A stretch of DNA of 64,000 bases from JBDSKH01 sp035556655 (GTDB lineage: Bacteria > Actinomycetota > Actinomycetes > Actinomycetales > Microbacteriaceae). Below the pieces are notes generated by a model that made no database searches, had not been told where the DNA came from, and saw only the letters and a program-made list of their open reading frames with translations. The position numbers and the translations under genes are program-made. The stretch covers positions 62,001-126,000 of the forward strand of contig DATMFW010000067.1 of the NCBI GenBank assembly GCA_035556655.1. The letters run 5' to 3'. Shown here piece by piece: positions 51,648 through 62,000 of this stretch (the first letter of the stretch is position 1; every line of letters starts with the position of its first letter).

Positions 51648-53084
51648 ATGACGACCCCTACCCTGCGCAACTTCATCAATGGCGAATACGTCGAGGCGCG
51701 TGCCGACGGTGCATTCGACGTCGTCGATCCGGCCACCGAGAAGACCTACGCCAGCTCGCCGGTGTCGAGCTCGGCGGATGTCGACGCGGCCTTCCAGGCG
51801 GCGGCCGCCGCATTCGAGGTCTGGGGCGAGTCGACGCCGGCCGAACGCCAACTCGCGCTGTTCCGCATCGCGGATGAGATGGAGCGTCGCGCGGACGAGT
51901 TCGCCGACCTGGAATCCCAGGACACCGGCAAGCCGCGCGCCTCCCTCGTCGAGGACGAGATCCTGCTCTCGGTCGACCAGATCCGCTTCTTCGCCGGCGC
52001 CGCGCGCAACCTCGAGGGTCGAGCGACCGCCGAGTACATGCCCGATCACACCAGTTCGATCCGCCGCGAACCGATCGGCGTGATCGGCCAGGTGACCCCG
52101 TGGAACTACCCCCTGAACATGGCGGTGTGGAAGATCGCCCCGGCGATCGCGGCCGGCAACACGACGGTGCTGAAGCCGTCGGACACCACCCCGCAGGCGA
52201 CGCTGCTGCTGGCCGAGATCGCGGCGGAGCACCTGCCGAAGGGTGTGCTGAACGTCATCACCGGCGACCGCACCACGGGTGCCGCGATGATCGAGCACAA
52301 GATCCCGCAGATGGTGTCGATCACCGGATCGGTGCGGGCCGGCATGGAGGTCGCGAAAGCCGCGGCGTCCGATCTCAAGCGCGTGCACCTCGAGCTCGGC
52401 GGCAAGGCGCCGGTGATCGTGTTCCCGGATGCCGACATGGCCAAGGCGGTCGAGGGCATCGCCACGGCGGGCTACTTCAACGCCGGGCAGGACTGCACGG
52501 CGGCAACGCGGGTTCTCGTGCACGAGGACGCGCACGACGCGTTCGTCGCCGCGATGGTCGCGCACGTGAAGTCCAACGTGAAGACCGGCGACCCGCACAG
52601 CGCCGACACCTTCTTCGGCCCGGTCAACAACGCGAGCCAGTTCGAGCGCGTGATGGGCGTCATCGAGGCGCTGCCGTCGAACGCGACGGTGGAGACCGGG
52701 GGCACCCGGCAGGGCGGCACCGGCTTCTTCATCGAACCGACGGTGGTCTCGGGCCTGACGCAGACGGACGATGCGATCCAGAACGAGATCTTCGGGCCGG
52801 TCATCACGGTGCAGCGCTTCCGCGACGAGGCCCAGGCGCTCGAGTGGGCGAACGGCGTCAACTACGGCCTCGCGTCGTCGGTGTGGACCTCGGACCACGG
52901 CCGGGCGATGCGGTTCGCGAAGCACCTCGACTTCGGGTGCGTCTGGATCAACACGCACATCCCGATCGTGGCCGAGATGCCGCACGGCGGTTTCAAGCAC
53001 TCCGGTTACGGCAAGGACCTCTCGCAGTACGGCTTCGAGGACTACACGCGCATCAAGCACGTGATGTCCTACATCGGGCTCTGA
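51648..53084 (+). CDS. NAD-dependent aldehyde dehydrogenase, gamma-aminobutyraldehyde dehydrogenase type
   Basis: A 478-residue aldehyde dehydrogenase. The general base Glu is in HLELGGKAPVIVF, the catalytic cysteine in GQDCTAATR, the NAD loop in PWNYPLN and SITGSVRAGM, and NEIFGPVITVQRF is the family signature. The N-terminal FINGEYVEAR and the VDPATEKTYAS region match the PatD/gamma-aminobutyraldehyde dehydrogenases that turn 4-aminobutanal (from putrescine transamination) into GABA. Context with the transaminase and Lrp regulator agrees. Structured repeat copy C follows 10 bases after the stop. Confidence 0.93.
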   Translation: MTTPTLRNFINGEYVEARADGAFDVVDPATEKTYASSPVSSSADVDAAFQAAAAAFEVWGESTPAERQLALFRIADEMERRADEFADLESQDTGKPRASLVEDEILLSVDQIRFFAGAARNLEGRATAEYMPDHTSSIRREPIGVIGQVTPWNYPLNMAVWKIAPAIAAGNTTVLKPSDTTPQATLLLAEIAAEHLPKGVLNVITGDRTTGAAMIEHKIPQMVSITGSVRAGMEVAKAAASDLKRVHLELGGKAPVIVFPDADMAKAVEGIATAGYFNAGQDCTAATRVLVHEDAHDAFVAAMVAHVKSNVKTGDPHSADTFFGPVNNASQFERVMGVIEALPSNATVETGGTRQGGTGFFIEPTVVSGLTQTDDAIQNEIFGPVITVQRFRDEAQALEWANGVNYGLASSVWTSDHGRAMRFAKHLDFGCVWINTHIPIVAEMPHGGFKHSGYGKDLSQYGFEDYTRIKHVMSYIGL

Positions 53085-53094
53085 GTCCCCATCT

Positions 53095-53204
53095 CTGTTC
53101 TGCAGGAGCCTTCAGTTCTGCAGGAGTCCGCACACCGGGGGTGAACTCCGCGAACCGGGAACTCCTGTGCAACGGCGTCGGCTGCCGGAGAATCCTGCAC
53201 CCGG
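53095..53204 (+). repeat. Structured intergenic repeat, copy C (downstream of aldehyde dehydrogenase)
   Basis: CTGTTCTGCAGGAGCC (53095-53110) and CAGTTCTGCAGGAGTC (53113-53128) are 18 bp apart; a 31-base spacer follows; then inverted units AACTCCTGTGCAACGG (53160-53175) and a degenerate AGAATCCTGCACCCGG (53189-53204). Same order, spacing and orientation relative to the upstream gene as copies A and B, with more divergence in the inverted arms. Confidence 0.8.
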
Positions 53205-53220
53205 GCCGCACAATGGAGGC

Positions 53221-53748
53221 GTGACGGACGAGCTCGAGCACACGCGCAGCGTGGAACGCGCGAAGCCGCCCGCGCTGGTGGAACCCCCGGCCCCGGGCAA
53301 GGCCGAGGCGCTGCCCTCGGTCGACGAACTCCCCGAGCAGGAGCCCGTCTCCGAGGGGCCGCCGCAGCCCGAGCCTCCGCGCGAGCGCGGCCCCTACCGC
53401 CTCAAGATGGCCGACGGCGTCGTGGTCGCGCTCGATCTCACCGTGTACCTCGGCCGCCGGCCCAGCGTGCCGCGCGTCGCCAGCGACAGGAGGGTTCGGC
53501 TCGTGGCCGTCCCCTCCAAAGAGAAAGAGGTGTCTGCGACGCACCTGGAACTGCGCCGCACCGGCGACGCGATCGTCGCCACCGACATGCGCTCGACGAA
53601 CGGCACCGTCATCACCGTCCCGGGCAACGCGCCCCGCACCCTGCTGCGCGGCGAGTCGGCCGTCGTCACCCCGGGCTCGCTCATCGATCTCGGCGACGGC
53701 AACGTGCTGGAACTCCTCGCCCCCGAGCGGATCGCGGCCGAGCTGTGA
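53221..53748 (+). CDS. FHA domain protein
   Basis: A 175-residue protein: a Pro/Glu-rich disordered N-half (about 1-55) that may carry phosphorylation sites, followed by one FHA domain with the phosphothreonine-binding residues GRR, SATH and STNGT in the usual order. Start GTG 53221 is a few bases after CACAAT, a weak -10. Its stop overlaps the phosphatase start by 4 bases. It should read phosphothreonine marks made by the kinase at 54664 and reversed by the neighbouring phosphatase. Confidence 0.9.
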   Translation: MTDELEHTRSVERAKPPALVEPPAPGKAEALPSVDELPEQEPVSEGPPQPEPPRERGPYRLKMADGVVVALDLTVYLGRRPSVPRVASDRRVRLVAVPSKEKEVSATHLELRRTGDAIVATDMRSTNGTVITVPGNAPRTLLRGESAVVTPGSLIDLGDGNVLELLAPERIAAEL

Positions 53749-54575
53749 GCCACATCGGGAAGGATCGCACCGGCCATCGCATCCCGGTGCCGGGTGGCGG
53801 TGCCGTCGTGCTCAGCTGGGCGGCACGCAGCGATGTCGGCCACAAGCGCAGCGCCAACGAGGACAGTGTCGTCGTCGCCTCGCCGATGTTCGCGGTCGCC
53901 GACGGAATGGGCGGCCACGCGGCGGGGGATCGCGCCAGTGCCGCCGCCGTGGAGCACCTGTCGCCGCGCCGAGGCGTGAAGTTCTTCGACGTGGCCACGC
54001 TGGAGAAGTCGCTCGCAGCCGCCGCGCACGATATCGACACGCTCGCCGAGGGGATCCCGCTCGGCGTGGGGACGACGGTGACCGGGGCAGCGTTGATGCT
54101 CGTCGACGCGGTGCCGGTATTCGCCGTGTTCAACATCGGCGACAGCCGGGTGTACCGCTTCGAGGGCACCGAGCTCAGTCGGGTGACCACGGACCACTCG
54201 GTGGTGCAGGAGCTCGTCGACGCCGGCTTGCTCGCCGCCGAGGACGCCGAGAGCCACCCCGAGAGCAACGTCATCACCCGCGCGCTCGGCTTCCGGGACG
54301 ACCCGCGGCCCGACGTCGTCATGGTGCCCGTGCGGGCCGGGATGCGGTTGCTGATCTGCTCGGACGGGTTGACGAAAGAGCTCGGCGACGACCGCATCCG
54401 GATGCTGATGGCCGCCGGTCTGGTACCGGCCGAGACGGCGGGCGCACTCGTGGATGCGGCGCTCGCCGCGGGCGGGCGCGACAACGTCACCGTGGCCGTC
54501 GTCGACGTGCTGGAGTCCCCGAGCGCCGACGCGCCCGATCCCGTTGGAGGGGCGCCCGATCTGGGGGAGTCCTGA
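53745..54575 (+). CDS. PP2C-family Ser/Thr protein phosphatase
   Basis: A 276-residue PP2C (PPM) metallophosphatase. Metal-binding aspartates lie in SANEDS, VADGMGGH, and CSDGLTKEL, and the last motif is GGRDNVTVAVVDV. No membrane segment is present, so it acts in the cytoplasm. Start GTG overlaps the FHA gene by 4 bases. A hairpin follows the stop. Confidence 0.95.
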   Translation: MSHIGKDRTGHRIPVPGGGAVVLSWAARSDVGHKRSANEDSVVVASPMFAVADGMGGHAAGDRASAAAVEHLSPRRGVKFFDVATLEKSLAAAAHDIDTLAEGIPLGVGTTVTGAALMLVDAVPVFAVFNIGDSRVYRFEGTELSRVTTDHSVVQELVDAGLLAAEDAESHPESNVITRALGFRDDPRPDVVMVPVRAGMRLLICSDGLTKELGDDRIRMLMAAGLVPAETAGALVDAALAAGGRDNVTVAVVDVLESPSADAPDPVGGAPDLGES

Positions 54576-54576
54576 C

Positions 54577-54596
54577 CGACCCCCCTTCAGGGGTCG
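54577..54596 (+). terminator. Hairpin after the PP2C gene
   Basis: CGACCCC (54577-54583) pairs with GGGGTCG (54590-54596) around a 6-base loop, directly after the phosphatase stop at 54575. There is no T-run. A separate -10 for the kinase follows, so the cluster may have two transcription units. Confidence 0.5.
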
Positions 54597-54624
54597 ACCA
54601 CCCGGTATGCGGAGCCCGTCTGCC

Positions 54625-54630
54625 TAGAAT
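54625..54630 (+). promoter_or_regulatory. -10 hexamer TAGAAT for the kinase gene
   Basis: TAGAAT lies 33 bases before GTG 54664, giving a predicted leader of about 27 bases that includes the ribosome-binding site GGAGGAGG at 54651-54658. Confidence 0.5.
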
Positions 54631-54663
54631 GACAAGGTTCTTTCGGCTGGGGAGGAGGGGAAC

Positions 54664-56091
54664 GTGGCGCGCCGTCTGCCGTCTCAGCCTCCCGTGCTGC
54701 CCGGATTCTCCTACGTCCATGTCCTGGGCTCCGGCGGCTTCGCCGACGTGTTCCTCTACGAGCAGAACATGCCTCGTCGGCAGGTCGCTGTCAAGGTCAT
54801 GCTCGCCGAGGTCGTCAACGACCAGGTGCGACAGATGTTCCAGGCCGAGGCCAACCTCATGGCCCAGCTCAGCGGGCACCCCTCGATCCTCACGGTGTAC
54901 CAGGCGGGGGTCAGCGCCGACGGCCGCCCGTACCTCGTCATGGAGCTCTGCTCCGCGTCCCTGAGCGAGCGCTACCGGCGCGAGCGCATCCCGGTCGCCG
55001 AGGTGCTGCGCATCGCCGTCAAGATCGGCAGCGCCGTCGAGACCGCCCACCGCGCCGGCGTGCTGCACCGCGACATCAAGCCCTCGAACATCCTGCTGAC
55101 CGCGTACGGGCACCCCGTGCTCAGCGACTTCGGCATCGCCGCCTCGATCGCGGTGGCCAAAGAAGAGGACTCGGTCGGCCTCTCGATCCCATGGTCGGCG
55201 CCAGAGGTGCTGCTCGATGAGACCCCCGGCTCGATCCAGAGCGAAGTGTGGTCGCTCGGCGCCACCGTCTACTCGCTGCTCGCCGGGCGCTCGCCCTTCG
55301 AGGTGCCCGGCGGCTCCAACTCCTCCACCGATCTCATGTCGCGCATCGCCCGCGCCAAGCCCCAGCCGATCGGGCGCGCCGACGTGCCGGCGAGCCTCGA
55401 CGCGCTGCTGCGGCGGGCGATGTCGCGCAAGCCGGAACTCCGGCCGGCGAGCGCCCTCGACTTCGTGCGCGAACTGCAGGTCATCGAGACCGAGCTCGGG
55501 GTGACGCAGACCCCCACCGAGGTCGCCATGGACGAATGGGCGTCGGCCACGGTCAGCGACCTGGAGGACCGCACCCGCCTGCGGCCCCTCGCTGGCGCAG
55601 CGGCCGCCCCCGCGCCACGCCGCCGCCGGCGCCTCGCCGAGCAGGCCGCCGGGTACGACGCCGTCGGCACGATCCGGGAGGCCAGCGCCCCCAACCGCTT
55701 CAGCCAGAGCAGGCCGGCGCCGCTCAGCAAGCGGCAGCAGACCATCACCTGGTTCCTGCTCGGGGCCGCGGCCCTCGTCGTCGCGCTCGGGGTGACCGCG
55801 CTGTTCGTGCTGGTGCGGGCGGCGAGCGACACCGGCATCCCGACCGTCACCGACATCTCGGCCACCGAGACCGGGGGCACCGTCGAGTTCCGCTGGCCGG
55901 ACCCCGGGCTCGACGACGGCGACCGCTACCAGATCCAGGTCCGCGACGGCACCTCCAGCATCCAGCTCTCGCCGGTGTTCCGGGTCGACGCCGAGGCGGG
56001 CGACACCGTCTGCATCACCGTCACCGTCAACCGCCAGGGCAAGACGGGGGACGCCAGTGCCGAGAAGTGCATCGACGTCGTCGAGAGCTGA
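54664..56091 (+). CDS. Transmembrane Ser/Thr protein kinase with extracellular FN3-like domain
   Basis: A 475-residue Hanks-type kinase. The Gly-rich loop LGSGGFADVFLY is near residue 20, Lys in VAVKV near 41, the catalytic loop HRDIKPSNIL near 135, and DFGIA near 155. The kinase domain ends at about 275, a disordered linker follows, one membrane helix lies at about 360-384, and a 90-residue extracytoplasmic domain (TVEFRWPDPGLDDGDRY) has FN3-like sequence similar to the giant surface protein next door. This suggests sensing outside and phosphorylation inside, with the FHA and PP2C genes as partners. Confidence 0.93.
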   Translation: MARRLPSQPPVLPGFSYVHVLGSGGFADVFLYEQNMPRRQVAVKVMLAEVVNDQVRQMFQAEANLMAQLSGHPSILTVYQAGVSADGRPYLVMELCSASLSERYRRERIPVAEVLRIAVKIGSAVETAHRAGVLHRDIKPSNILLTAYGHPVLSDFGIAASIAVAKEEDSVGLSIPWSAPEVLLDETPGSIQSEVWSLGATVYSLLAGRSPFEVPGGSNSSTDLMSRIARAKPQPIGRADVPASLDALLRRAMSRKPELRPASALDFVRELQVIETELGVTQTPTEVAMDEWASATVSDLEDRTRLRPLAGAAAAPAPRRRRRLAEQAAGYDAVGTIREASAPNRFSQSRPAPLSKRQQTITWFLLGAAALVVALGVTALFVLVRAASDTGIPTVTDISATETGGTVEFRWPDPGLDDGDRYQIQVRDGTSSIQLSPVFRVDAEAGDTVCITVTVNRQGKTGDASAEKCIDVVES

Positions 56092-56095
56092 TCCC

Positions 56096-59000
56096 ATGTT
56101 GCGCAGCTGGTTGAAGGCCCACCGCTCGCTCGTCGCCACGGCGACCAGCGGCGTGGTCATCGCCGCCATCGTCGCCACGATCGCCGTCGTCTCGACCGGA
56201 TACACGGCCCAGAAGATGCAACTCGACGACGGGTCGGTCTGGGTCGCCAACGGCACCCAGCAGGCGATCGGCCGCGCGTCGACCGAGGTCCTCGAGCTGA
56301 ACTCGGTGGTGAAGGCCGGCGCGAACCAGCTCGAGACCGTGCAGGACCGCGACACCGTGCTGCTGGTCGACCACGCCAACGCCACGATGGAGACCATCGA
56401 TCCGGCCACCAGCACCGTCATCGACGACATCGCGCTGCCGCCGGACCAGGCCCAGGTGTTCCTCGCCGGCGACCGGGTCATCATCTTCGAGTCCGGCACC
56501 GGGGAGCTGTGGATCCTGCCCGAGGTCGAGCTCTCCGGCTTCGACGCGACCGCCCCGGCCAGCCTCAGCCTCGGCAGCGACGCCGTGGTCACCGTGACCC
56601 CCGATGGCGTGCTGTTCGCCTACTCGCCCGAGGTCGGCGAGGTGCGCCGGGTCGACGCCACCCGGTCGGACGAGGTCGACGCCAGCTGGGGGCTCAGCCT
56701 CGACACGGGGTCGCGCAACTATCAGATCACCGCCGTCGGCGACCGGTGGGGGGTCCTCGACGCCGGCACGCGCATTCTGTACCTCGACGGACGCACCGTC
56801 GATCTCAGTCAGCAGATCGGCCCGACAGCGGGCGCCGTGCTGCAGAAGCCCGGTCCGGCCTCGGAGCGGATGCTCGTCGGCACACAGGAGGCGCTGCTCA
56901 GCATCCCGTTCAGCGGCGCGAACCCCGTCCCCCTGATCGACGGGCAGTCCGGCAGCGTCGCGCCGCCGCTCGTGCTGGCAGGCTGCGAGTACGGCGCCTG
57001 GAGCAACGGCACCGGCTGGCGGCGCTGCGCGAGCGACCCGGGTGCGGGCGTCGAGCTCGACCTCGCCGAGATGCCCGGCTCTGCCCAGCTGGTGTTCTCG
57101 ACCAACACCGAACGCGCCGTCCTCAACGATGCGCGCTCGGGGGCGACCTGGGCCGTCCAGCAGAACGGCGAGCTCATCGACAACTGGGACGAGCTGATAG
57201 TCGAGGACGAAGAGCAGGAGGAGCAGGAGAACAACGAGGACGTCCCGCCGGAGGTCGACGAGGAGCAGAAGCCACCGGTCGCCGTCGACGACGAGTTCGG
57301 AGCCCGGCCCGGGCGGGCGACGTTGCTTCCGGTGCTGCTCAACGACTACGACCCGAACGCCGACGTGCTCGTCATCACCCAGTCCAGCGGGATCTCCGAG
57401 AACATCGGGCGGGTCGATCTCGTCACCCGCAACCAGCAACTGCAACTCACCCTGGAGCCCGGCGCCAGCGGCAAGTTCAGTTTCAGCTACACCATCAGCG
57501 ACGGCCGAGGCGGCACCGCCACCGCGACCGTGACGGTCACCGTGCGCGGGCCGGGCGAGAACTCGCCCCCGCGCCAGGTGCGCACCACCAAGACCACCGT
57601 GCAGGAGGGCGGTCGCATCTCGACCCAGGTGATCGGGGACTGGGTCGACCCGGACGGCGACGCGTTCTATCTCACCAACGCGACCACCGCATCCCCCGAC
57701 CGCGTCAGCTACAAGCCGGACGGCGTCGTGGTGTTCTCGGACTCCGGCGAAGGCAGTGCCGTGAAATCGGTCACCCTGACCATGACCGACGGCACGGCGG
57801 AGGGCAGCGGCAGCCTCGCGCTCACCGTCAAGGAGCCCGGCGACATCCCGATCGTGATCGAACCCTGGGTGGCTCTCGCCACGGCGGGGCAGGAGATAAC
57901 CGTGCGTCCCATGACGCATGTGCGCGGCGGAACCGGGACCCTGCGGCTGAATGCCGTCCCCGCGAAGGCCGGCTCGACCATCGAGCCGAGCTTCGAGGCG
58001 GGCACCTTCACGTTCGTCAGCAACGACGTGCGCACCCACTACGTCGAGTTCACGGTCACCGACGGCGACCAGACCGCGACCGGCCTGGTGCGTATCGACG
58101 TCGCGGCCCCTCCGGACGCCAACACCCGCCCGATCACGGTGCCGAAGACCGTCTTCGTGACCACGTTGCAGAACCAGACCGTCGACCCCACGCAGACCGA
58201 CATCGACCCGGCGGGCGGGGTGCTGGTCGTCACCGGCGTGACCAACGTCGACCCGAACGGGCCGATCCAGGCCGAGGTGCTCGATCAGCGCGAGGTGCGC
58301 GTCACGCTGCGCGGACCGCTCGAGGGCACGACGATCACCTTCAACTACCGCATCAGCAACGGGCTCGCCGAGGCCGAGGGCACCATCACCGTCGTCGAGC
58401 TGCCGATCCCGCCGCAACTGCAGCCCCCGCTCGCCACCGACGATTCCGTGACGGTGCGGGTGGGTGACGTCATCGACATCCCGGTGCTGGCCAACGACGA
58501 CCACCCGGACGACGCCCCCATCGCCCTGCAGCCGGAACTGGCGGAGGAGCTGCCCGCGGGCGGCGGTCTGCTGTTCGTCTCGGGCGACCGGCTGCGTTAC
58601 CTCGCCCCGCAGACCGCCGGCAACTACACGGCCGTGTACAGCATCGCCGGACCCGACGGGCAGACCGCGCAGGCGAAGGTCGACATCGCGGTCCGCGAGG
58701 TCGACCTGGCCACCAACAACGCGCCCACCCCCAAACGGGTGATCGCGCGGGTCCTCGCCGGCGAGACCGTCACCATCGAGATCCCGCTGTCCGGGATCGA
58801 CCCGGACGGCGATTCGGTGCAGCTGATCGGCATCGCCAGCAACCCCGAGAAGGGCTCGGTGCTCGAGGTCGGACCCGGCTTCATCACCTACGAGGCCGGC
58901 GACTACTCCAGCGGGACCGACACCTTCCAGTACAGCGTCACCGACGCCCTGGGCGCCCGTGCAGAAGGCACCGTGCGGGTCGGCATCTCGGCGCCCCTGG

Positions 59001-62000
59001 ACGGCGCCCGCAATCCCGTCGCGAACACCGACGAGGTCACGGTGCGGCCCGGCCGCAGCATCTCCGTGCAGGTGCTCGCCAACGATTCCGACCCGGACGG
59101 CAGCCCGCTGACGGTGACGACGGCGACGGCGAACACCGCCGAGACCACCGCCGTCGTCGAGGACGAGGCCATCGTCACCATCACGCCCCCGAGCGAGGAG
59201 GGCGACTACTCGGTCATCTACACGATCCAGAACGAGTCAGGCGGCACCAGTTCGGCGTTCGTGTACGTCAAGGTCGACGATGACGCCCCGCTCGGATATC
59301 CCGTCGCGCAGGACACCGTGCTCGCCGTCAGCGACGTGCTCGACCGTGACACCGTCGATGTCGCCGTGCTCGACAACGTGTTCTTCCCGGACGGCGACTC
59401 CAGCGAGCTCGGGGTGGCGCTCGTCCAGGGCTATGCATCGTCGGCGCAGGTGCTGGCCGACAAGCGCATCCGCGTCACGGTGGGCGACAAGAGCCAGATC
59501 ATCCCGTTCTCGGTGTCGCACCCCGATGACGACGGGATCCGCTCGTACGCGTTCATCTGGGTCCCCGGCTACGACGACGCCCTGCCCCAGCTGGACCGCA
59601 CCGCACCGCCCCTGCGGGTGAACAGCGAGGACACCCTGCGCATCGAGCTGAACGACTACGTCGTCGCCCTCGGCGGCAGCCGGGTGCGCATCGCCGACAG
59701 CAGCACCGTGCGCGCGACCCACGCCAACGGCGACGACCTGGTGGTCGACCCCTTCACGCTCGAGTTCACCTCGGCCGACAAGTACTTCGGGCCCGCCTCG
59801 ATCACCTTCGAGGTCACCGACGGCGACTCCGCCGACGACCCCGATGGGCGCACCGCGATCCTCACGCTGGCGATCGACGTGCGACCGCGAGAGAACCAGC
59901 CGCCGGCGTTCAACGGCGGAACCGTGAACTTCGAGCCGGGGGAGTCCAAAGAGCTCGACCTGGTACGGCTCACCAACTACCCCTACGATGATGACCTCGA
60001 TGAGCTCATCTACACCGTCCTGCAGCCGCTGCCCGAGGGGTTCAGCTACCAGCCGAACGGCCAGCGTCTCGTGCTCACGGCCGACGCCACGGCGGTCACC
60101 GGGTCGACGACCTCGATCGGCATCGGGGTCCGCGACGCCATCAACGAGGGCCGCGCGGGCAACATCGTGCTGCAGGTGGTGCCCTCCACCCGGCCGCTGG
60201 CGACCCCCGTCGCCGACCGTGCCGTCACCCAGCGCGGAAAGACCACCTCGGTCGACGTGCTCACCAACGATCAGGCCAACAACCCGTTCCCCGACACCCC
60301 GCTGCGCGTCATCGCGATCCGCGGGCTGAGCGGCAGCGCCCTGCCCGACGGAGTCACCATCACCCCGAGCGCCGACCGGTCCCAGCTCAGCGTGACCGTC
60401 GCATCCGGGGTCGCGCCCGTCGACATCAACCTGCAGTACCAGGTCGCCGACGCCACGAACGACCCCAACCGCTACGTCTGGGGCAACGTCACCATCTCGG
60501 TGCAGGACGTTCCCGACCCGGTCACCAACGTCCGCGTCTCGGAGTTCGGCGATCGCCTGCTGAAGCTCGCCTGGATCCCCGGGCTGTTCAACAACTCGCC
60601 GATCACCGGGTACGAAGTCACCATGACCTCGGCCGCCGACGGCGCGGCGATCAGCACCACGACCTGCGCGACGACCGTCGGCTGCGAGTTGCGCACCCCC
60701 GGCAACGGGCCGGCGAACGCCGTGCGGCTGAGCGTCGTCGCCATCAACGCCCTCGGTCCCTCGAACCCGAGCGCGCTGGCCGGCTCGATCTGGTCCGACG
60801 TGATCCCGCCGCCGCCCACCGGGCTGTCGTGGCGCCCGCTCGATCAGGGCCTGCGCGTCACCTGGGCGAAGCCGGATGTCGGGGCCGGCTCCCCGATCGA
60901 GACCTACGTCGTCACCGTGGGCGGCGTCACCCAGACCGTGAACGTCGATTCCTCCGACCCGGTCGGCACCAAGTACGCCCGGAACATCCAGGCGCCCTCG
61001 ATCGCGAACGGCAGCTCGGTCGGCTTCAGCGTGAGCGCCCGCAACTCGGCACCCAACAGCCTCGCCACCTGGAACGATGCGTCCGCGACGGGGGTACCCG
61101 CGGGCCCGCCGATCCCGACCGGGGCGCCCACCGCATCCGGATCGCTCACCGACGGGACCACCGCGAGCATCGCCTGGGACGGCGCGTTCGCCGACAACGG
61201 CGCCTCGATCAGCAACTACTACGTGGCGATCTACACCGGTGCCGCTCCGGGGTGCAGCGTGAGTGGGGTGGAGCAGGGCAATCCGGAGGTCCACCCGCCG
61301 CCCGCCGGGCAGTACACCAAGCATCTCTCGGGCGGCGTCAGCAGCGCGAACTTCGGCGGGCTGACCCCGAACAAGACCTACTCGATGATCGTCTACGCCT
61401 ACAACGGCCAGGGCTGCGTGGCCTCGACCGAGGTGCCCGTGACCCCGCGTGCGGCGCCCGGCACCGTCACCGCCGTATCCACGGCGGGCCCGGTGCAGAC
61501 CTCGCCCTCGACCTGGGACTTCCGGCTCGACGGCTTCACCATCGGATCCGGGTCGACCGACGCCGACACCTTCCAGTACCGGCTGAGCGGCGGCGACACC
61601 GACCAGTCGGTGACCGGACCGGTCTCGCCCGGCACCATCCTCACCACGGGCAACGGATCGCACTACGGCAACGCGCTGTCGGTGCAGGTGAAGGCCTGCA
61701 AGGCGTACCCCGAGGGCACGCTGTGCGGCCCGGCCTGGTCGAACACGTTCTCGCTCGGCGGCGTCGCGGTCAGCAACTCGACCCCCGGCGGTCTGCAGTC
61801 GGTCGTCACCCCGAGCGACGAGCTGCTCGGAGCCTCGGGTTACTGGAGCTGGGGCTCGCTGCCGTCCGGCTCGGGATACGCCGGGGTCAGCGCGACCTGC
61901 GGCTCGCACGACGACGCCTCGACGCCGAACCAGTGCGAGGTCGATGGCGGGCTGCTCGGACTGAACTTCCCCGACCTGGTGGTCACGATCACCGCGAACG

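Noticed and set aside
59237..61909. An 890-codon minus-strand open frame opposite the giant surface protein
   Set aside because: It is the antisense of repeat-rich coding DNA, with no start signal, no domain, and Arg/Gly/Val-rich text throughout.
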